Below, piece after piece: positions 8,561 through 20,900 of a DNA stretch of 64,000 bases. The first letter of the stretch is position 1. Every line of letters begins with the position of its first letter. Source of the stretch: VXYL01 sp965116345 (GTDB lineage Bacteria; Pseudomonadota; Gammaproteobacteria; Pseudomonadales; Azotimanducaceae); NCBI GenBank assembly GCA_965116345.1, contig OZ220680.1:372001-436000 (forward strand), given 5' to 3'. A program made the translations under genes and the position numbers. The notes under the pieces were generated by a model. The model had not been told where the DNA came from. It did not search any database and was given only the letters and a program-made list of their open reading frames with translations.

Positions 8561-9673
8561 CTACAGCCGCTGCTGCCGCTTTTTCGCGAAGGCGCGGAGC
8601 TTCCCGCGATACAGATCCATGTTGTGGTACTTGTCCACGCGCAGGCCGCGCGTGAACTCCCCGCGCAGCCTCCGGCCGATCGCTCGGGCGATCCGCGCCG
8701 CCGGTGAGACGGCGAACTCGACACGCAGGCGCGGGAAGTCGCCGGTCGGGCCGACGTCGCAGATTTTCAAATAGCGCTGGAAGCCGTAGTGCCGGTACCC
8801 CTGGTACTTGACGAGCCAGTCGGCCGCCCGCTCGAACGGGCCGATCACGGTGCCGACGACCCGCAGCGCGTGCTTCGCGAACGACACGGCCCGGCCCGAC
8901 GGCGGCACGAACGGCACGGGGTCGATGCCGTTCACGATCCGGTAGATCGGCGTGCGGAAGCGATCCATCAAACCCGCGTCGCCGACGCGCGGCGCGCCGA
9001 AGGTATAGCAGGCGGCGAGACTCTCGCCCGACCGGTACCAGGTCGCGAGCGTCGCCAGCGCGCCGCCCAGCGAGTGTCCGGTGATGAACAGCGGCAGGTC
9101 CTCGTCTCCTTTGAGCAGCTCGTCGATACGGTCGCTAACCGACAGAAACGCCTCGTTGAACCCTTTGTGCACCTTCCCCAGCTGCTCGCCGCCCGAACTC
9201 GAGACCGGCGTTGTCACCGCGTCCAGGTTCGTCATCCAGTCCTTCACCTGCTGCGTACCCCGGAACGCCAGCACCGCCATGCCCGGTCCGTCCGCGGGGC
9301 GTCTCACGGCGACGTAGCCCTGCGTGTCCGTGCCGGCGTCGAACAGCACGCCCTTCAGCGCGAATCCGCCCGCGGCAAGGGCTTGGCGCAGCGGCGCGTT
9401 GTCCCCCGCCGCCGTCGGCGCGCCCCGCGCCGCGCCCAGCAGCGCCGCCAGGCCCTTCAGCCGCTCCGCGATCTGGTCCCGGTCCGTGAGCTCCGCCAGT
9501 TCGCGGGCGAGGGAAAGAATCGAACTGTCGTCGTCCTGGTCGAACGGCGTATAGGCGAGTTCCGAAAGCACCGCCATGAGCCAGGCCGTGCGGTCGCTGT
9601 AGGCGGCGCGCTTCACCGGCGCGCGCGGGTATCCCTCGATGCGCCCCAAATCGTCTATCGCGTCTTGCGTCAT
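8561..9673 (-). CDS. Class 3 lipase family alpha/beta hydrolase, 370 aa
   Basis: Lipase_3 fold. MAVLAFRGTQQVKDWMTNLD carries the oxyanion-side FRGT motif, FITGHSLGGALATLATWY holds the nucleophile Ser in GHSLGG, NGIDPVPFVPP supplies the Asp, and the C-terminal YRHYGFQRYL or DKYHNMDLY supplies the His. ATG at 9673 is chosen because AAGGGGG lies five bases upstream; the frame extends to 9715 without support. No signal peptide is visible, so it is cytoplasmic unless exported otherwise. The N-terminal third is helical and unlike secreted lipases. Phage-defence and toxin-type Lipase_3 proteins of this size occur in accessory regions, but nothing here proves such a role. The basic C-terminus (AIGRRLRGEFTRGLRVDKY) may bind membrane surface. 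Confidence 0.85.
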   Translation of the reverse strand: MTQDAIDDLGRIEGYPRAPVKRAAYSDRTAWLMAVLSELAYTPFDQDDDSSILSLARELAELTDRDQIAERLKGLAALLGAARGAPTAAGDNAPLRQALAAGGFALKGVLFDAGTDTQGYVAVRRPADGPGMAVLAFRGTQQVKDWMTNLDAVTTPVSSSGGEQLGKVHKGFNEAFLSVSDRIDELLKGDEDLPLFITGHSLGGALATLATWYRSGESLAACYTFGAPRVGDAGLMDRFRTPIYRIVNGIDPVPFVPPSGRAVSFAKHALRVVGTVIGPFERAADWLVKYQGYRHYGFQRYLKICDVGPTGDFPRLRVEFAVSPAARIARAIGRRLRGEFTRGLRVDKYHNMDLYRGKLRAFAKKRQQRL

Positions 9674-9916
9674 GTCAGCCCCCTTCGCGAACGTCCGCCG
9701 CCCGTGCCAATCCACCCCGCCCGCGGCGAACCCGCCCTACGCGCAACCCGGTACCGGCATGGCTATCCATACAGCATACGCCCACGGCTCCGAAGTCGTT
9801 GCGGCGGCACGGACCGGACCCCCGGACAACCATGGACGCCACGCGCCCGCATCGCCACCCGACTACCTCGCCCGCCGGCGGGCACGACGCGCTGTTCGCA
9901 CCGTCCCTTCCCGCGC

Positions 9917-10771
9917 TCACCCGGCCGGCTCGAAACCGACCTCGGAGATCACGACGTGTTGCTCCCGGTTCCCCGGATAGGCGTCGAGCAAGGTCAGTTC
10001 CAGGAAGTAGGCGTACGGCGTGGGCACGCGGCGGAACGGCTCCGCTTCCCCCGCCGCCACCTGCTGCCCGTGGATGTGACGATCGGTGCCGTCCATGAGC
10101 AGCCACTCCCTGGGGTACTCCTCGTAGTGTTCGACCTCGAACGCGGGCAGCGACAGCTCCTGGTAGCCGTTCACGTCCCGGACCTCGACATCGCTCGCGG
10201 CAACGGCGACGGGCTCGACGTAGGCGTCGTAGCTGCATCCCGTGGCGTCATGCACGCGCGGCTCGGCCGCGCGCAGTCGCAGCACCGTCGCCCGCAGCTT
10301 CTTCGGCCGCGCGTGCGCGGCGAACGCCTCCGGCGAGCGGCCGTCGCCGCTCCAGATCCTGACCCGTTGATGCGGTCCGAGCGGCCCCGGCACCACCACG
10401 CGGGTGCCGACGCCCGCGCCCGCGGCGCCCTCCGCCCAGCCCGTGCCTGGGTCGCCGTCCACCAGATTTGCGGGCGCGTACGCGCAGCTTTCGTTCTCGC
10501 CGAGAAACCCCGCCGAGAAATCCGACCGGAAGAGATCCAGCCCCGCGGGGTCCTCTCCGCAGCGTCCGCAGAACAGCATGAACCCGGCGCGTTCCGTAGG
10601 CGCGGGCGTGGCGCGTCCATCGGCGTCGCCGGATCCGCCGCCTTCCGGCCGTTCCGCCCCGCAGCCGACCAGCACGGCCAGCAGCGCGGCCCACCCGCAG
10701 CGCAGCAGGACAAGTCGGCCTGCGCGCCCCGGGAGGCGATTGTCGAACGTGGAGAGACCGGCGCCGCTCAC
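9917..10771 (-). CDS. Lipoprotein with NADase-type glycan-binding (discoidin-like) domain, 284 aa
   Basis: GTG at 10771 overlaps the upstream stop (GTGA), so translation is probably coupled. The N-terminus has basic residues, a hydrophobic stretch (LLRCGWAALLAVLVGC) and a lipobox LVGC near residue 32, predicting a lipid-anchored exported protein. After a linker, residues about 75-165 (YAPANLVDGDPGTGWAEG, VRIWSGDGRS, ARPKKLRA) match the discoidin-like domain described as NADase-type glycan-binding, where the DGDxxTxW element is typical. The C-terminal part is beta-rich with one further Cys. The partner is the membrane protein encoded just upstream. The role is likely at the cell surface; the ligand is unknown. 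Confidence 0.75.
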   Translation of the reverse strand: MSGAGLSTFDNRLPGRAGRLVLLRCGWAALLAVLVGCGAERPEGGGSGDADGRATPAPTERAGFMLFCGRCGEDPAGLDLFRSDFSAGFLGENESCAYAPANLVDGDPGTGWAEGAAGAGVGTRVVVPGPLGPHQRVRIWSGDGRSPEAFAAHARPKKLRATVLRLRAAEPRVHDATGCSYDAYVEPVAVAASDVEVRDVNGYQELSLPAFEVEHYEEYPREWLLMDGTDRHIHGQQVAAGEAEPFRRVPTPYAYFLELTLLDAYPGNREQHVVISEVGFEPAG

Positions 10772-11400
10772 GGGCCGCCTCCGCAATCGACGCTCCCGCA
10801 GACCCCCGGCCGGTCCACCGGCTGGTACAGGCCGTCGGGGGCCTCGACGCGCTCCCACCAGACGGAGCCGCGCGTGTCCGCGATCGTCGACTGGAAGCAG
10901 CCGCACATCGTCTCCGCGTCGAAGTACTCGAGCTGGTGCAGCGTCGAGCTCTCGCGGCGGCGGCCCGCCTCCCGGTAGTGGATCACCAGCGCGTCGGGCG
11001 AGAAGTAGCTGCGCGTGATGTTCCCCATGACGTCGATGTTGGCGCGCCGGTCGCTGTCGTAGTCCACCGGCTCGAAGCCGTCCCCCCGGTCGGACAGCTT
11101 CTCCCCCGTGCCGGACAACTCCAGGCCCTCCTGGATCAGCAGCGCCTGGTAGGTCACCTTCAGACCTTCGAACCGGGACAGCGCGGTCTCCTCGTACACG
11201 ACGGTGAACTTCCAACGTCCGGCCAGCTCCGGGGCCGGCGCGATGTAGTCGTTGAACACCATGTAGCCGACGCTGAGCGCCACGGTCGTCACCAGCGCGC
11301 CGACGACCTGGCCGCCGAGCGTGCGCATCGGCTGCGCCAGCCTGCGCAACCAGCGCCCTGGCGCGCCGTCGTCCGGCTCCCTGTCTTCGCTTCCAGCCAT
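10768..11400 (-). CDS. Single-span membrane protein, 210 aa
   Basis: ATG at 11400 (MAGSEDREPDD); a longer frame to 11475 lacks support. A charged cytoplasmic N-terminus of about 25 residues is followed by one hydrophobic span (VVGALVTTVALSVGYMVF). An outward-facing domain of about 150 residues then begins APELAGRWKFTVVYEE, with a strand-rich lipocalin-like feel (GRW opening) and paired cysteines near the end (MCGCF, VCGSVDC). It overlaps the lipoprotein gene by four bases. A two-protein envelope unit is likely; function unknown. Confidence 0.65.
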   Translation of the reverse strand: MAGSEDREPDDGAPGRWLRRLAQPMRTLGGQVVGALVTTVALSVGYMVFNDYIAPAPELAGRWKFTVVYEETALSRFEGLKVTYQALLIQEGLELSGTGEKLSDRGDGFEPVDYDSDRRANIDVMGNITRSYFSPDALVIHYREAGRRRESSTLHQLEYFDAETMCGCFQSTIADTRGSVWWERVEAPDGLYQPVDRPGVCGSVDCGGGP

Positions 11401-11648
11401 CTCTCGCCCTGCCGCGACCGCCCGGCTACCCCCGCGTGACGCGGAAAGACCCCGTATCGCGGATCGCCGGAGCATGCCCGAAACCCGAACGGGGGTCCAA
11501 AATGCCGACGCCGGCTATGCCCCCAACACCCGCCTCGATCCCGACACACGCCAACACGCCCGCCGGCATCCCCGCGCCCCCACGGCGCCTTTCCGTCCCC
11601 CGCCGTCCCGACAGCCCATCGGCGGCCTTTTCGCCGCCGGGCGTCGCC

Positions 11649-11942
11649 TCACACGCCGCGCCCCACGAATACGACCGTGCCCCGGATCATCGTCTCGTTG
11701 TCATGGTCGAGGACGCGCTCGGGCCAGCCAGGCCGGAGCGCCCGCACGACGCGGCGCCCGTCTTCCACCTCCAGCAACCGCACCAGCGTCGCGCTGCCCG
11801 GCCCGTCCTCCCAGACGGCGATCATCCGGCCGTCCACCGCGGGCTCGTCCGGGTCCACGTAGGCGAAGTCGCCCGCCTCCACGAGCGGCGCCAGGCCGTC
11901 GTCGTCGACCCGTTCCATGAACGTCTCGGGGCCGCCGACCAC
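11649..11942 (-). CDS. Orphan S24/LexA-like peptidase domain, catalytic residues lost
   Basis: Residues VEAGDFAYVDPDEP, GRMIAVWEDG, RVVRALRPGWP and IRGTVVFVGR follow the S24 (LexA/phage repressor) C-terminal fold from end to end. In active family members a Ser in the DSMxP position and a Lys in the VKRL position form the dyad. Here these positions read DDGLAPL and LVRLLE, so both are replaced. An in-frame TAA lies just upstream of the GTG at 11942, so no N-terminal HTH is attached. GAGG lies eight bases before the GTG; an ATG at 11918 is an alternative. It is probably a remnant or a non-cleaving binding domain. Confidence 0.6.
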   Translation of the reverse strand: MVGGPETFMERVDDDGLAPLVEAGDFAYVDPDEPAVDGRMIAVWEDGPGSATLVRLLEVEDGRRVVRALRPGWPERVLDHDNETMIRGTVVFVGRGV

Positions 11943-11995
11943 CGCTTACGCCTCGCGCCGCGCGACACCCGACCGCGCGCGTTCCACATCCCCAC

Positions 11996-14900
11996 TCACC
12001 GCGCCGTGTCGCCGGCGTCGGCGCCTCCCGAAACCACCCCCGGATCCGGCGGCGCACCCTCCGCGGGCTGCGCCGATGCCGGCCGCGCCCCGAGCGGCAT
12101 GCTGAACCGGAGCTGGTAGCGGTGCTCGTACCGGGCCCCCGCCGGGCCGGGCGCCTCGAGCGCCGCCCCGTGCGGGTCCGCCGGTTCCGGCGTCGCCGCG
12201 GGCGCGCCGCCGAACGCCCCGTTCCCGAATCCTGTGCCACCTGACGCGGGCGCCCGCTCGACGGACAGCTCCAGCTTCGGGCCCCATTGGCCCCGCTCCA
12301 GCAGGATGCCGGCGCGCTGCCGTCCGGACGCCCCGGAGGCGTCCAGCTCCAGGAACGGCGTCGCCAGCCCGCGCCACACCGGCGCGCGGAACCCGTAGCC
12401 CAGGGTCGCCGACAGCCGCGACTCGGGCGGCGCCGCCATGCCGAGCGCGAGCTCCGAGGCGTTCTGCATCGACCACATCCGCTCGACGCCGCTCCACGCC
12501 GCGCCCAGCGACGATTCGAGGCCGAGGCGCAGCCCGCGGCCGTCCGTGCGCGGCTCGTAGCGCACCGAGGCGGAGGCGCCCCACTCGCGGTAGCCGTCGT
12601 CCTCGTGGGCGAGCAGCACGCGCCCGCGCGTGTCGAACGAAAGCCCCAGGTCGGCGTGCGCGTAGCCGAGGCCGACGCCGAGCTCCACCCCGTAGCCGGT
12701 CTCCGCGTCGCCCGCGTCGTAGCGCACGCCGACCTCCAGCGCGGGCGCGAACTGGTGCGCGCCGAGGGCGAACTGGCCGCTGCCCTCCATCGCCAGCCGC
12801 ACGCGGCCCGCGTCGCCGGCCGCGGCCGCCATGCCGTCCGTCGCCGCCGAGCGGGTGCTCGACCACATCGCGTCCGACTTCGCCGCCACCCGGTACCGCG
12901 CGGACGACCACACCTCGCCGACCACGCCGAGCGCGCCCATGCGCGACGCGATGTCCGTGTCGATCGTGCCGCGTTCCTCCCCAAGGCCCATCGTCAGGCC
13001 GCCGCGGCCGTAGCCGAGCATGCCCCACGCGTCCAGGCGCTCGCTCACCGACGCCCGCACATACGGATGCAGGCTCGTCAGCGTGCTGCGGATGCTGCCG
13101 GCCGCGCCGCTGCCGGCGTCGCGGTACTCGCCCCGGCCGTCCGCGTGCGCGAGCGCGAGGCCCGCCAGCCAGCGGCCGCGCTCGATGTCCGCGCCGACCG
13201 TGCCGCCGACCACCTCGCCGGAAAGGGTGACGCCGTCGTCGAGGCCGTGGAAGCGCGTCCCCGCGCCCCGGCCCCAGGTCGCGAGCCGCGTGCTCTCCTC
13301 CTCCGAGGACCCCCACCGGAACGCCGTCCCCGCGAGCAGCGTGCCGAGGTCGAGCTGCATCGACCCCGCGCCGCCGTAGCCGGTATCGCCGGGCGCGTAG
13401 CCGCCGGCACCGCCCATCGCGGCTGCCGCGGATCCCGACGCGCCCGGGGACAGGCCCGGCGCGTGGCCGGGCGCCGCGCCGAACGGCGAGCCGGACGTCC
13501 CGAGCCCGCCGACGTCACCGAAGCGTGCGGGAGCCGCGCCCTGGCCGAACCCGCCCGGCGGGGTGGAGAAGCCGCCCGCGCCCGCCGGACCGCCCAACGG
13601 GGCGCCATGGCCGAACCCGGCCCCGGGGGCCGCGAAGCCGCCGGCCGCACCCATCCCGCCGCCGAACCGACCCGCGCCCTCTCCGAACGGCCCGAGCGCG
13701 TCGTACCGCGCCGCCGCGGCCGCCGCTTCGGCCGCGCCGAGCGGCCGGTACTGTTCCAGGCCGCCGAGGCGCAGCTCCCCGGCGAGGGCGGGTTCCGTCA
13801 GCCGTCCGGCCACCGCCTGCATGGCCTGGTCCGCCGCCGCGCGCCCGAACCGGGCGAGCCACGCCTGCGGCAGCGGGTCGGAGTTCTCGATCGTGCCGGT
13901 CGCCTCGGCGTACGCGAGGGTCGCCCCGGACGGATTGGACAGCGTCAACGTCAGCGTCTCCGAGCCCTCGTCCACCGCGTCGTCCAGCACCGCCACCGCG
14001 ACCGTCTTCGACGTCTCGCCGGCCGCGAACGTCAGCGTGCCGCTGACCGCCTCGTAGTCCTCGCCGGCCTTCGCCGTGCCGTCGGCGGTGGCGTAGTCCA
14101 CCGTCACCGCGCCGGAGGCGGCGGCGTCCAGCGTCACCCGGAAGTCCAGCGTCGCGGCCTCGCCCTCGTCCGCGCGCGCATCCGCCACCGACAGCGCCGG
14201 CAGCGTCAGATTCTCCGCCGCGAGCCCGTCGAACCTGGCCACGTCGTTGCCCGCCGCGTCCGCGAGCGGCCCGCCGCCGAAGTAGCTGACGGTGTACGAC
14301 CGCCCGGCGCGCGCCGGCGTGCCGGCGCCGAGGCGCGCGGTCACCGTGGTTCCGCTCGCGCTGGCGCGCTGCGGGTGCTGGTCGACACCGGCGCCGGTCA
14401 CCGTGAGGTAGGCGTGCAGTCCGTCGCCCTCGGCGACGGCGGCCAGCGCCTCGTCGAAGGTCACGGTCACCGACCGACCGTCGATCGTCGCGCTCTCCGG
14501 CTTCGGCGGCGTCGTGTCCCCCGGCACGGCGGTGCGGCCGGCGCCGCTCGCCGACCAGGGGCCGGCGCCGTCGCCCCGCGCCCGGACCTGCACCCGGTAG
14601 GCGGTGTCGGCGTCGAGGTCCGCGATCGCGGCGCTCGTCGCCGTCCCGACGTCGCCGGTCTCCGTCCAGTCGGCCGCGTCCGCCGGATCCGCGTCGCCCG
14701 CGTACCAGCGCAGCGCGTAGCCGGCGATGTCGAGCGCGCCCCCATCCGCCGGCGCCGTCCAGCCTACGGACACTTCCGTGGTCGAGGCCGCCTCCACGGT
14801 CACGCCCGTCGGCGCCCCGGGCGGCTCTTCCACGTTGCCGACCGTCACCGTCACCGCGATCGTGTCGTCCGCCGTCGGCGTCTGCTCGGCGTTGCCGTCG

Positions 14901-17900
14901 GCGTCCTCGCCGTCGGTCACCTCGGCGGTGAACGCGTAGCTCGCCCGGGCCTCCCGGTCCAGCGTCGTGCCGCTCTTCACGGCGATCGCGCCGTCCGCGC
15001 CGATCGCGAAGCTCGCCGCGTCGGCCCCGGAGAGCGAGTAGTCGATCGTGTCGCCGTCCGCGTCCTCGGCCGCGACGGTGCCGACCGCCGCGCCGTCGGC
15101 GTGGTTCTCGTCGATCGAGAAGCTCGCGCTGTCGCCGTCGTCGAAGGCCGGCGCGCTCGGCGGCGGCCCCGGCACGTATTCCCAGTCCACCTTGTGCGCC
15201 GGGTCGTGGTCGAGCCCGTCGTGCCCGAGGTCGGCGTCCACGGCGCTCGCCGTCGAGCGGATCGTGCCGCCGTGCGCCGCCAGGCTGTCCGCGACCACCG
15301 CGACCCCCCGCGTGGAGTAGTTCGGCCTCGCCACCTCGTGCTCGAAGGTCAGCGTCGCCGTGCCGGTCCCGCCCGCGTAGGCCACCTGCTTCTCGCCCCA
15401 GTCCGCCGGGTCCATGTCGATCGTCAGGTGCGGCGTGCCGCCCGTCGCGTCCACGTCCACCGCCTCGTCGAACGTCACCGCCACGCGGATCTTCTCGCCC
15501 GCCGCGTAGGTGTCGCCGTCGGCGGGGCTCGACGCCATGGCCACGCGCGTCGCCCGCGGCGCCGTCGCCGGCGCGGCCGTGCGGCCGTCGGCGCTGGCCG
15601 ACCAGGGGCCCGCGCCGTCCCCGCGGGCGCGCGCCTGCACCCGGTAGGCCGTGTCCGCGTCGAGGTCCGCGACCGTCGCGCTCGTCCGCGTCCCGACGTC
15701 GCCCGTCTCCGTCCAGTCGGCCGCGTCCGCCGGATCCGCGTCGCCCGCGAACCAGCGCAGCTCATAGCCGGCGATGGCCGCCGCGCCGGTGTCCGTCGGG
15801 GCGGTCCAGCTCACCGACAGCGCGCTCGTCGACACAGCGCTCGCGGCGACGCCCGTGGGGGCGCCGGGCGGCTCTTCGACGTTGCCGACCTCGACCGTCA
15901 CCGCGATCGCGTCGTCGGCCCCCGGCGTCTCCTCGGCGTTGCCGTCGGCGTCCTCGCCGTCGGTCACCTCGGCGGTGAACGCGTAGCTCGCCTTCGTCTC
16001 GTGGTCCAAGGTCGTGCCGCTCTTCACCGAGATCGCGCCGCCCGCGCCGATCTGGAAATCCCCGGCGTCGTCGCCCGACAGCGAATACGTCAACGCGTCG
16101 CCGTCCGCGTCCGTCGCCGCCACCGCGCCCACCTCCGCGCCGTCGGCGTGGTTCTCGTCGATCGCCAGCGTCGCTGCGTCGCCGTCGTCGAACGCCGGCG
16201 CGCTCGGCTCGTCGGGCGCCAGCCGCCAGTCCACCTTGTGCGCCGGGTCGTGTTCCAGCCCGTCGTGCGCGAGCTCCGCGTCGGCCCCGGTCGCGTTCGA
16301 GCGGATCGTGCCGCCGTGCAGCGCCAGGCTGTCCGCCAGCACCGCGATGCCGGGCTCGGACAGGTTCGGCTCCACCACCTCGTACACGAACGCGAGCGTC
16401 GCCGTGCCCGTGCCGCTCGCGTAGGCGGCCTGCTTCTCGCCCCAGTCCGCCGGGTTCATGTCGATCGTCAGGTGCGGCGTCCCGCCGGTCGTGTCCACCT
16501 CCACGGCTTCGCTCAAGGTCACTTCCACCCGGATCGTCTCTCCCACCCCGTAGCTGTCGCCCGCGGCCGGGCTCGACGCGATCTCCACACCCGTCACCGC
16601 CGGCCGCACCAGCGCCGCCGTGCGCCCGGCCGCGCTCGCCGACCAGGGTCCCGCCCCGTCGCCGCTAGCGCGGGCCTGCACCCGGTAGGCGGTGTCCGCG
16701 TCGAGGTCCGCGATCGTCGCCGTCGTCGCCGTCCCGACGTCGCCCGTCTCCGTCCAGTCGGTCTCGTCCGCCGGGTCGTCCTCGCCCGCGTACCAGCGCA
16801 GCTCGTAGCCGGCGATATCCACGGCGCCCGTGTCCTCCGGCGCCGTCCAGGTGGCCGACAGCGCCGTCGCCGAGGCCGCCTCCACCGCCAGGTCCGTCGG
16901 CGCGCCGGGGGGCTCCTCGACGTTGCCGACCTCGACCGTCACCGCGATCGCGTCGTCCGCCGCCGACGTCTCCTCGGGCGCGCCATCCGCGTCCTCGCCG
17001 TCGGTCACCTCGGCGGTGAACGCGTAGCTCGCCTTCGTCTCGTGGTCGAGCGTCGTGCCGCTCTTCACCGAGATCGCGCCGTCCGCGCCGATCTCGAAAT
17101 GCCCGGCGTCGTCGCCCGACAGCGAGTACGTCAGCGCGTCGCCGTCCGCGTCCGTCGCCGCCAACGCGCCCACCGCGGCCCCGTCGGCGTGGTTCTCGTC
17201 GATCGCAAGCGTCGCTTCGTCGCCGTCGTCGAACGCCGGCGCGCTCGGCTCGGCGGGCGCCAGCCGCCAGTCCACCTTGTGCGCGGGATCGTGGTCCAGC
17301 CCCTCGTGCCCAAGCTCCGCGTCGGCGGCTCCGACGCTGGCGCGGATCGTTCCGCCGGCCAGCGCCAACGTGTCCGCCAGCACCGCGATGCCGGGCTCCG
17401 ACAGGTTCGGCTCCTCCACCGCGTGGGCGAACACGAGCGTCGCCGTGCCCGTGCCGCTCGCGTAGGCGGCCTGCTTCTCGCCCCAGTCCGCCGGGTCCAT
17501 GTCGATGGTCAGATGCGGCGTTCCGCCCGCCGTGTCCACGTCCACCGCCTCGCCGAACGTCACTTCCACCCGAATCGTCTCGCCGAGCGCGTAGGTGTCG
17601 CCGCCGGCCGGGCTCGACGCGATCTCGACCCCCGTCACCGCCGGCCGCACCAGCGCCGCCGTGCGCCCGGCCGCGCTCGCCGACCAGGGGCCGGCCCCGT
17701 CGCCGCGCGCGCGGGCCTGCACCCGGTAGGCGGTGTCCGCGTCGAGGTCCGCGATCGTCGCCGTCGTCTCCGTCCCGACGTCGCCCGTCTCCGTCCAGTC
17801 GGTCTCGTCCGCCGGGTCGTCCTCGCCCGCATACCAGCGCAGCTCGTAGCCGGCGATGTCCACGGCGCCCGTGTCCTCCGGCGCCGTCCAGGTCGCCGAC

Positions 17901-20900
17901 AGCGCGCCCGTGGAGGCCGCCTCCACGGCCAGGTCCGTCGGCGCGCCGGGCGGCTCCTCGACGTTGCCGACCTCGACCGTCACCGCGATCGCGTCGTCGG
18001 CCCCCGGCGTCTCCTCGGCGTTGCCGTCGGCGTCCTCGCCGTCGGTCACCTCGGCCGTGAACGCGTAGCTCGCCCGCGCCTCGTGGTCGAGCGTCATGCC
18101 GCTCTTCACCGACACGGTGCCGTCCGCGCCGATCTCGAAATGCCCGGCATCGTCGCCCGACAGCGAATACGTCAGCGCGTCGCCGTCCGCGTCCGTCGCC
18201 GCCACCGCGCCCACCTCGGCACCGTCGGCGTGGTTCTCGTCGATCGCCAGCGTCGCCTCGTCGCCGTCGTCGAACGCCGGCGCGCTCGGCGCGTCGGGCG
18301 CCAGCCGCCAGTCCACCTTGTGCGCCGGGTCGTGGTCCAGCCCGGCGTGCCCGAGCTCCGCGTCGGCGCCGCCGACGCTGGCGCGGATCGTCCCGCCGGC
18401 CAGCGCCAGCGTGTCCGCCGGCACCGCGATGCCGGCCTCGGACAGGTTCGGCTCCGCCACCTCGTGCACGAACGCGAGCCCGGTGGTGCCCGAGCCGCCC
18501 GCGTAGACGGCCTGCTTCTCGCCCCAGTCCGCCGGGTCCATGTCGATGGTCAGCTGCGGCGTCCCGCCCGCCGTGTCCACTTCCACCGCCTCGCTGAAGG
18601 TCACTGTCACGCGCACCGTGTCGCCGAGCGCGTAGGTGGCGTCCGCGCCCGGGTCCGACGTCACCGCCACCCGCGTCACTTCGGGCGCCCCGCCGCCGAC
18701 CACGGTCTCCACCGAGAACGGCGCCGCCGCGTTGCCGTCCGCGTCCCGCAGCCCGGCGTCCGAGGCCGGCGGGCTGTAGCGCACCGTCAGCCGCTCGCCC
18801 GCCGTCAGCGTCCGCTCCAGCGCCAGCGTCAGCCCGGCGGGGTCCGCCGGGAACCCGACCTCCGCGACCGCCACGGACCCGGCGGGCGCCCCGCCGGCGC
18901 CGTCCGAGCGCACCGCGAACGCGGCCCGGCTCGGCACGCTGCTGCGGCTGAGCGGCCGGTCGAACCGCATCGACAGGCCCAATGTGCCGCTGTCCCCCTG
19001 GACCGACACCCGGCCGAACGGGCACCACGGCAGGTCCCGGTCCACGACGCTCACGGTCTGCGGCCCAAACCCGGCCACCGCGGTGCCCCAGACGCTGCGC
19101 AGCGCCTTCGCGGCCGCGGCGCCGGTCGGCACGGTGTAGCTCACCGTGAGGTGCCCGGTGCAGGAGTCCACCCACCGGCTCAGTCCCAGCTCCACGGTGG
19201 CGCCCCGCACCGCGACGCTCGTCACGATGCCCCTGGCGGACGGCAACAGCTCGAACGCGTCCGGATCGGGCACGTGCGCGGGATCGAGCGGCTTGTTCCA
19301 GGCGAGCTTCAGCACGCCGTGCTGCGCCACCGCCGCGTCCGTCGCCGCGAGCGCCGGCGCGACCGCGTCGGTGGGCCCGTGGTTGGTGGCCGCCTGGTTC
19401 GTCAGGTTCGCCGCGTCGTTGCCCTCGAGGTCCCGAATGGGCTCCGCGCCGGCCGTATAGCTCACCGCGACCGACACGCCGTCGGCGACATCGGCGCCGA
19501 GCGTGAGCGTGACCGCGCCGGCGTTCACCGAGACGCCGCTCACCGTCTGCGCGGCGCCCGCCGCCATCACCCCGAAATCGCCCGCCGCCGGCGTCGAGTG
19601 CCGGTCCAGGGCCTCGTTGTAGTAGAGCGCGAGCTTCGTTCCGGCGACGGCTGCCGACACCACCGTCGGCGCCGTCCTGTCGTGCACCACGGTGTGCAGG
19701 AACCCGTGGATGTCCGCCACCTCCGGCCCCGAGGACGTCCCCCGCAGCGGATTCGCGTCGTCGCCCTTGAGGTACGACACATCGGCCCGCTCGTACTGCT
19801 CCACCGGCGCCGCCAGCCGAACCGCGACCTCCTTCCCGCTGACCCGCACCGCGCCCGTGCCCCGGATCACACGCCTCGGCACCCGGCCGTCCACGGACCT
19901 GGCGCTCACCGTGAACCGGCTTCCCGCCGGCGCCGAGCCTTCGTCGAGCGCCGTGTCGAAGGTCAGCGTCAGCGCCGTGCCCGCCACCCGCGCGCCCGTG
20001 AGCAGCGGCAGCACCGTCCCCGGGGTCGTGCCCGCCGACGCGGTGCGCACGAAGCGCCGCACCGTGTTGCCTTCGGCGTCGCCCAGGCTTGCGCCGAGCG
20101 ACGCCGCCGTGTCCGCCTCGTAGGTCACCGACGCCTGCCCGCCCGGCGGTATGCCCGAACCGAGCCTCAGCCTCACCGTCGCACCGCTCACGGCGACATC
20201 CGGCGACTGGTTCTCGACCGGCGTCCCCAGGTAGCGGCCGCCCTGGATGATGAAGGCGTAGCTCAGGTCGTCCAGCTGCTTCGCCGATAGCGCCGCCAGG
20301 GTCTCGGTAAACGTCAGCGTCACCGTCTTCCCGTCCACGCCGTCCACGCTGAGCGCGGACAGCGCCGGCGCCTCGCACGGCGACCAGTCCGTGTGGAACG
20401 TCAGCGGGAGATCCGCCGACGCGCCATGGGGGTCGCTCGCCGTCACGGTGACCACCGTCTCGATCGGGTTCGGCGGCTTGTCCTCGCCGGCCTCGGGCGG
20501 CAGGTTCGCCAGCTCGCACTCGTGCCGCGCCATGAAGAAGAAGCGCCCGATCCCGACTTGGTGCGACAGCTCGCCGGGCACGTAGTGGTCGTCGCGGCTC
20601 AGGCTCCACGAATACGTCACCGCGTCGCCGTCGGGGTCTGTCGCTTTCGCGTCCAGCGAGGTCAGCGTGCCCGACGGCGAATTGATCCTGCCCGACGTCG
20701 TGCTGAATGCCGGCGCCCCGTTGACCGTGTTGTTGATCACCGCCTGGTCCGTGAAGCTGCCCGCAGCCGTGCCCCACGGGTTCTGGACGGTGCCCTTCGT
20801 TGCGTCGAAACTCACCGTGACCGTCTCGCCCGACGCGGTCTCCGAGGCCAGGGTCAGGACCACGGTGCTGCCCTCGACCGCGGCTCCGGCGACGCCGCGG

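Noticed and set aside
12287..20290. 2667-codon open frame on the plus strand opposite the giant gene
   Set aside because: Arg/Pro/His-rich shadow of a GC-rich repetitive gene. The minus frame has recognisable domains throughout; this one has none.
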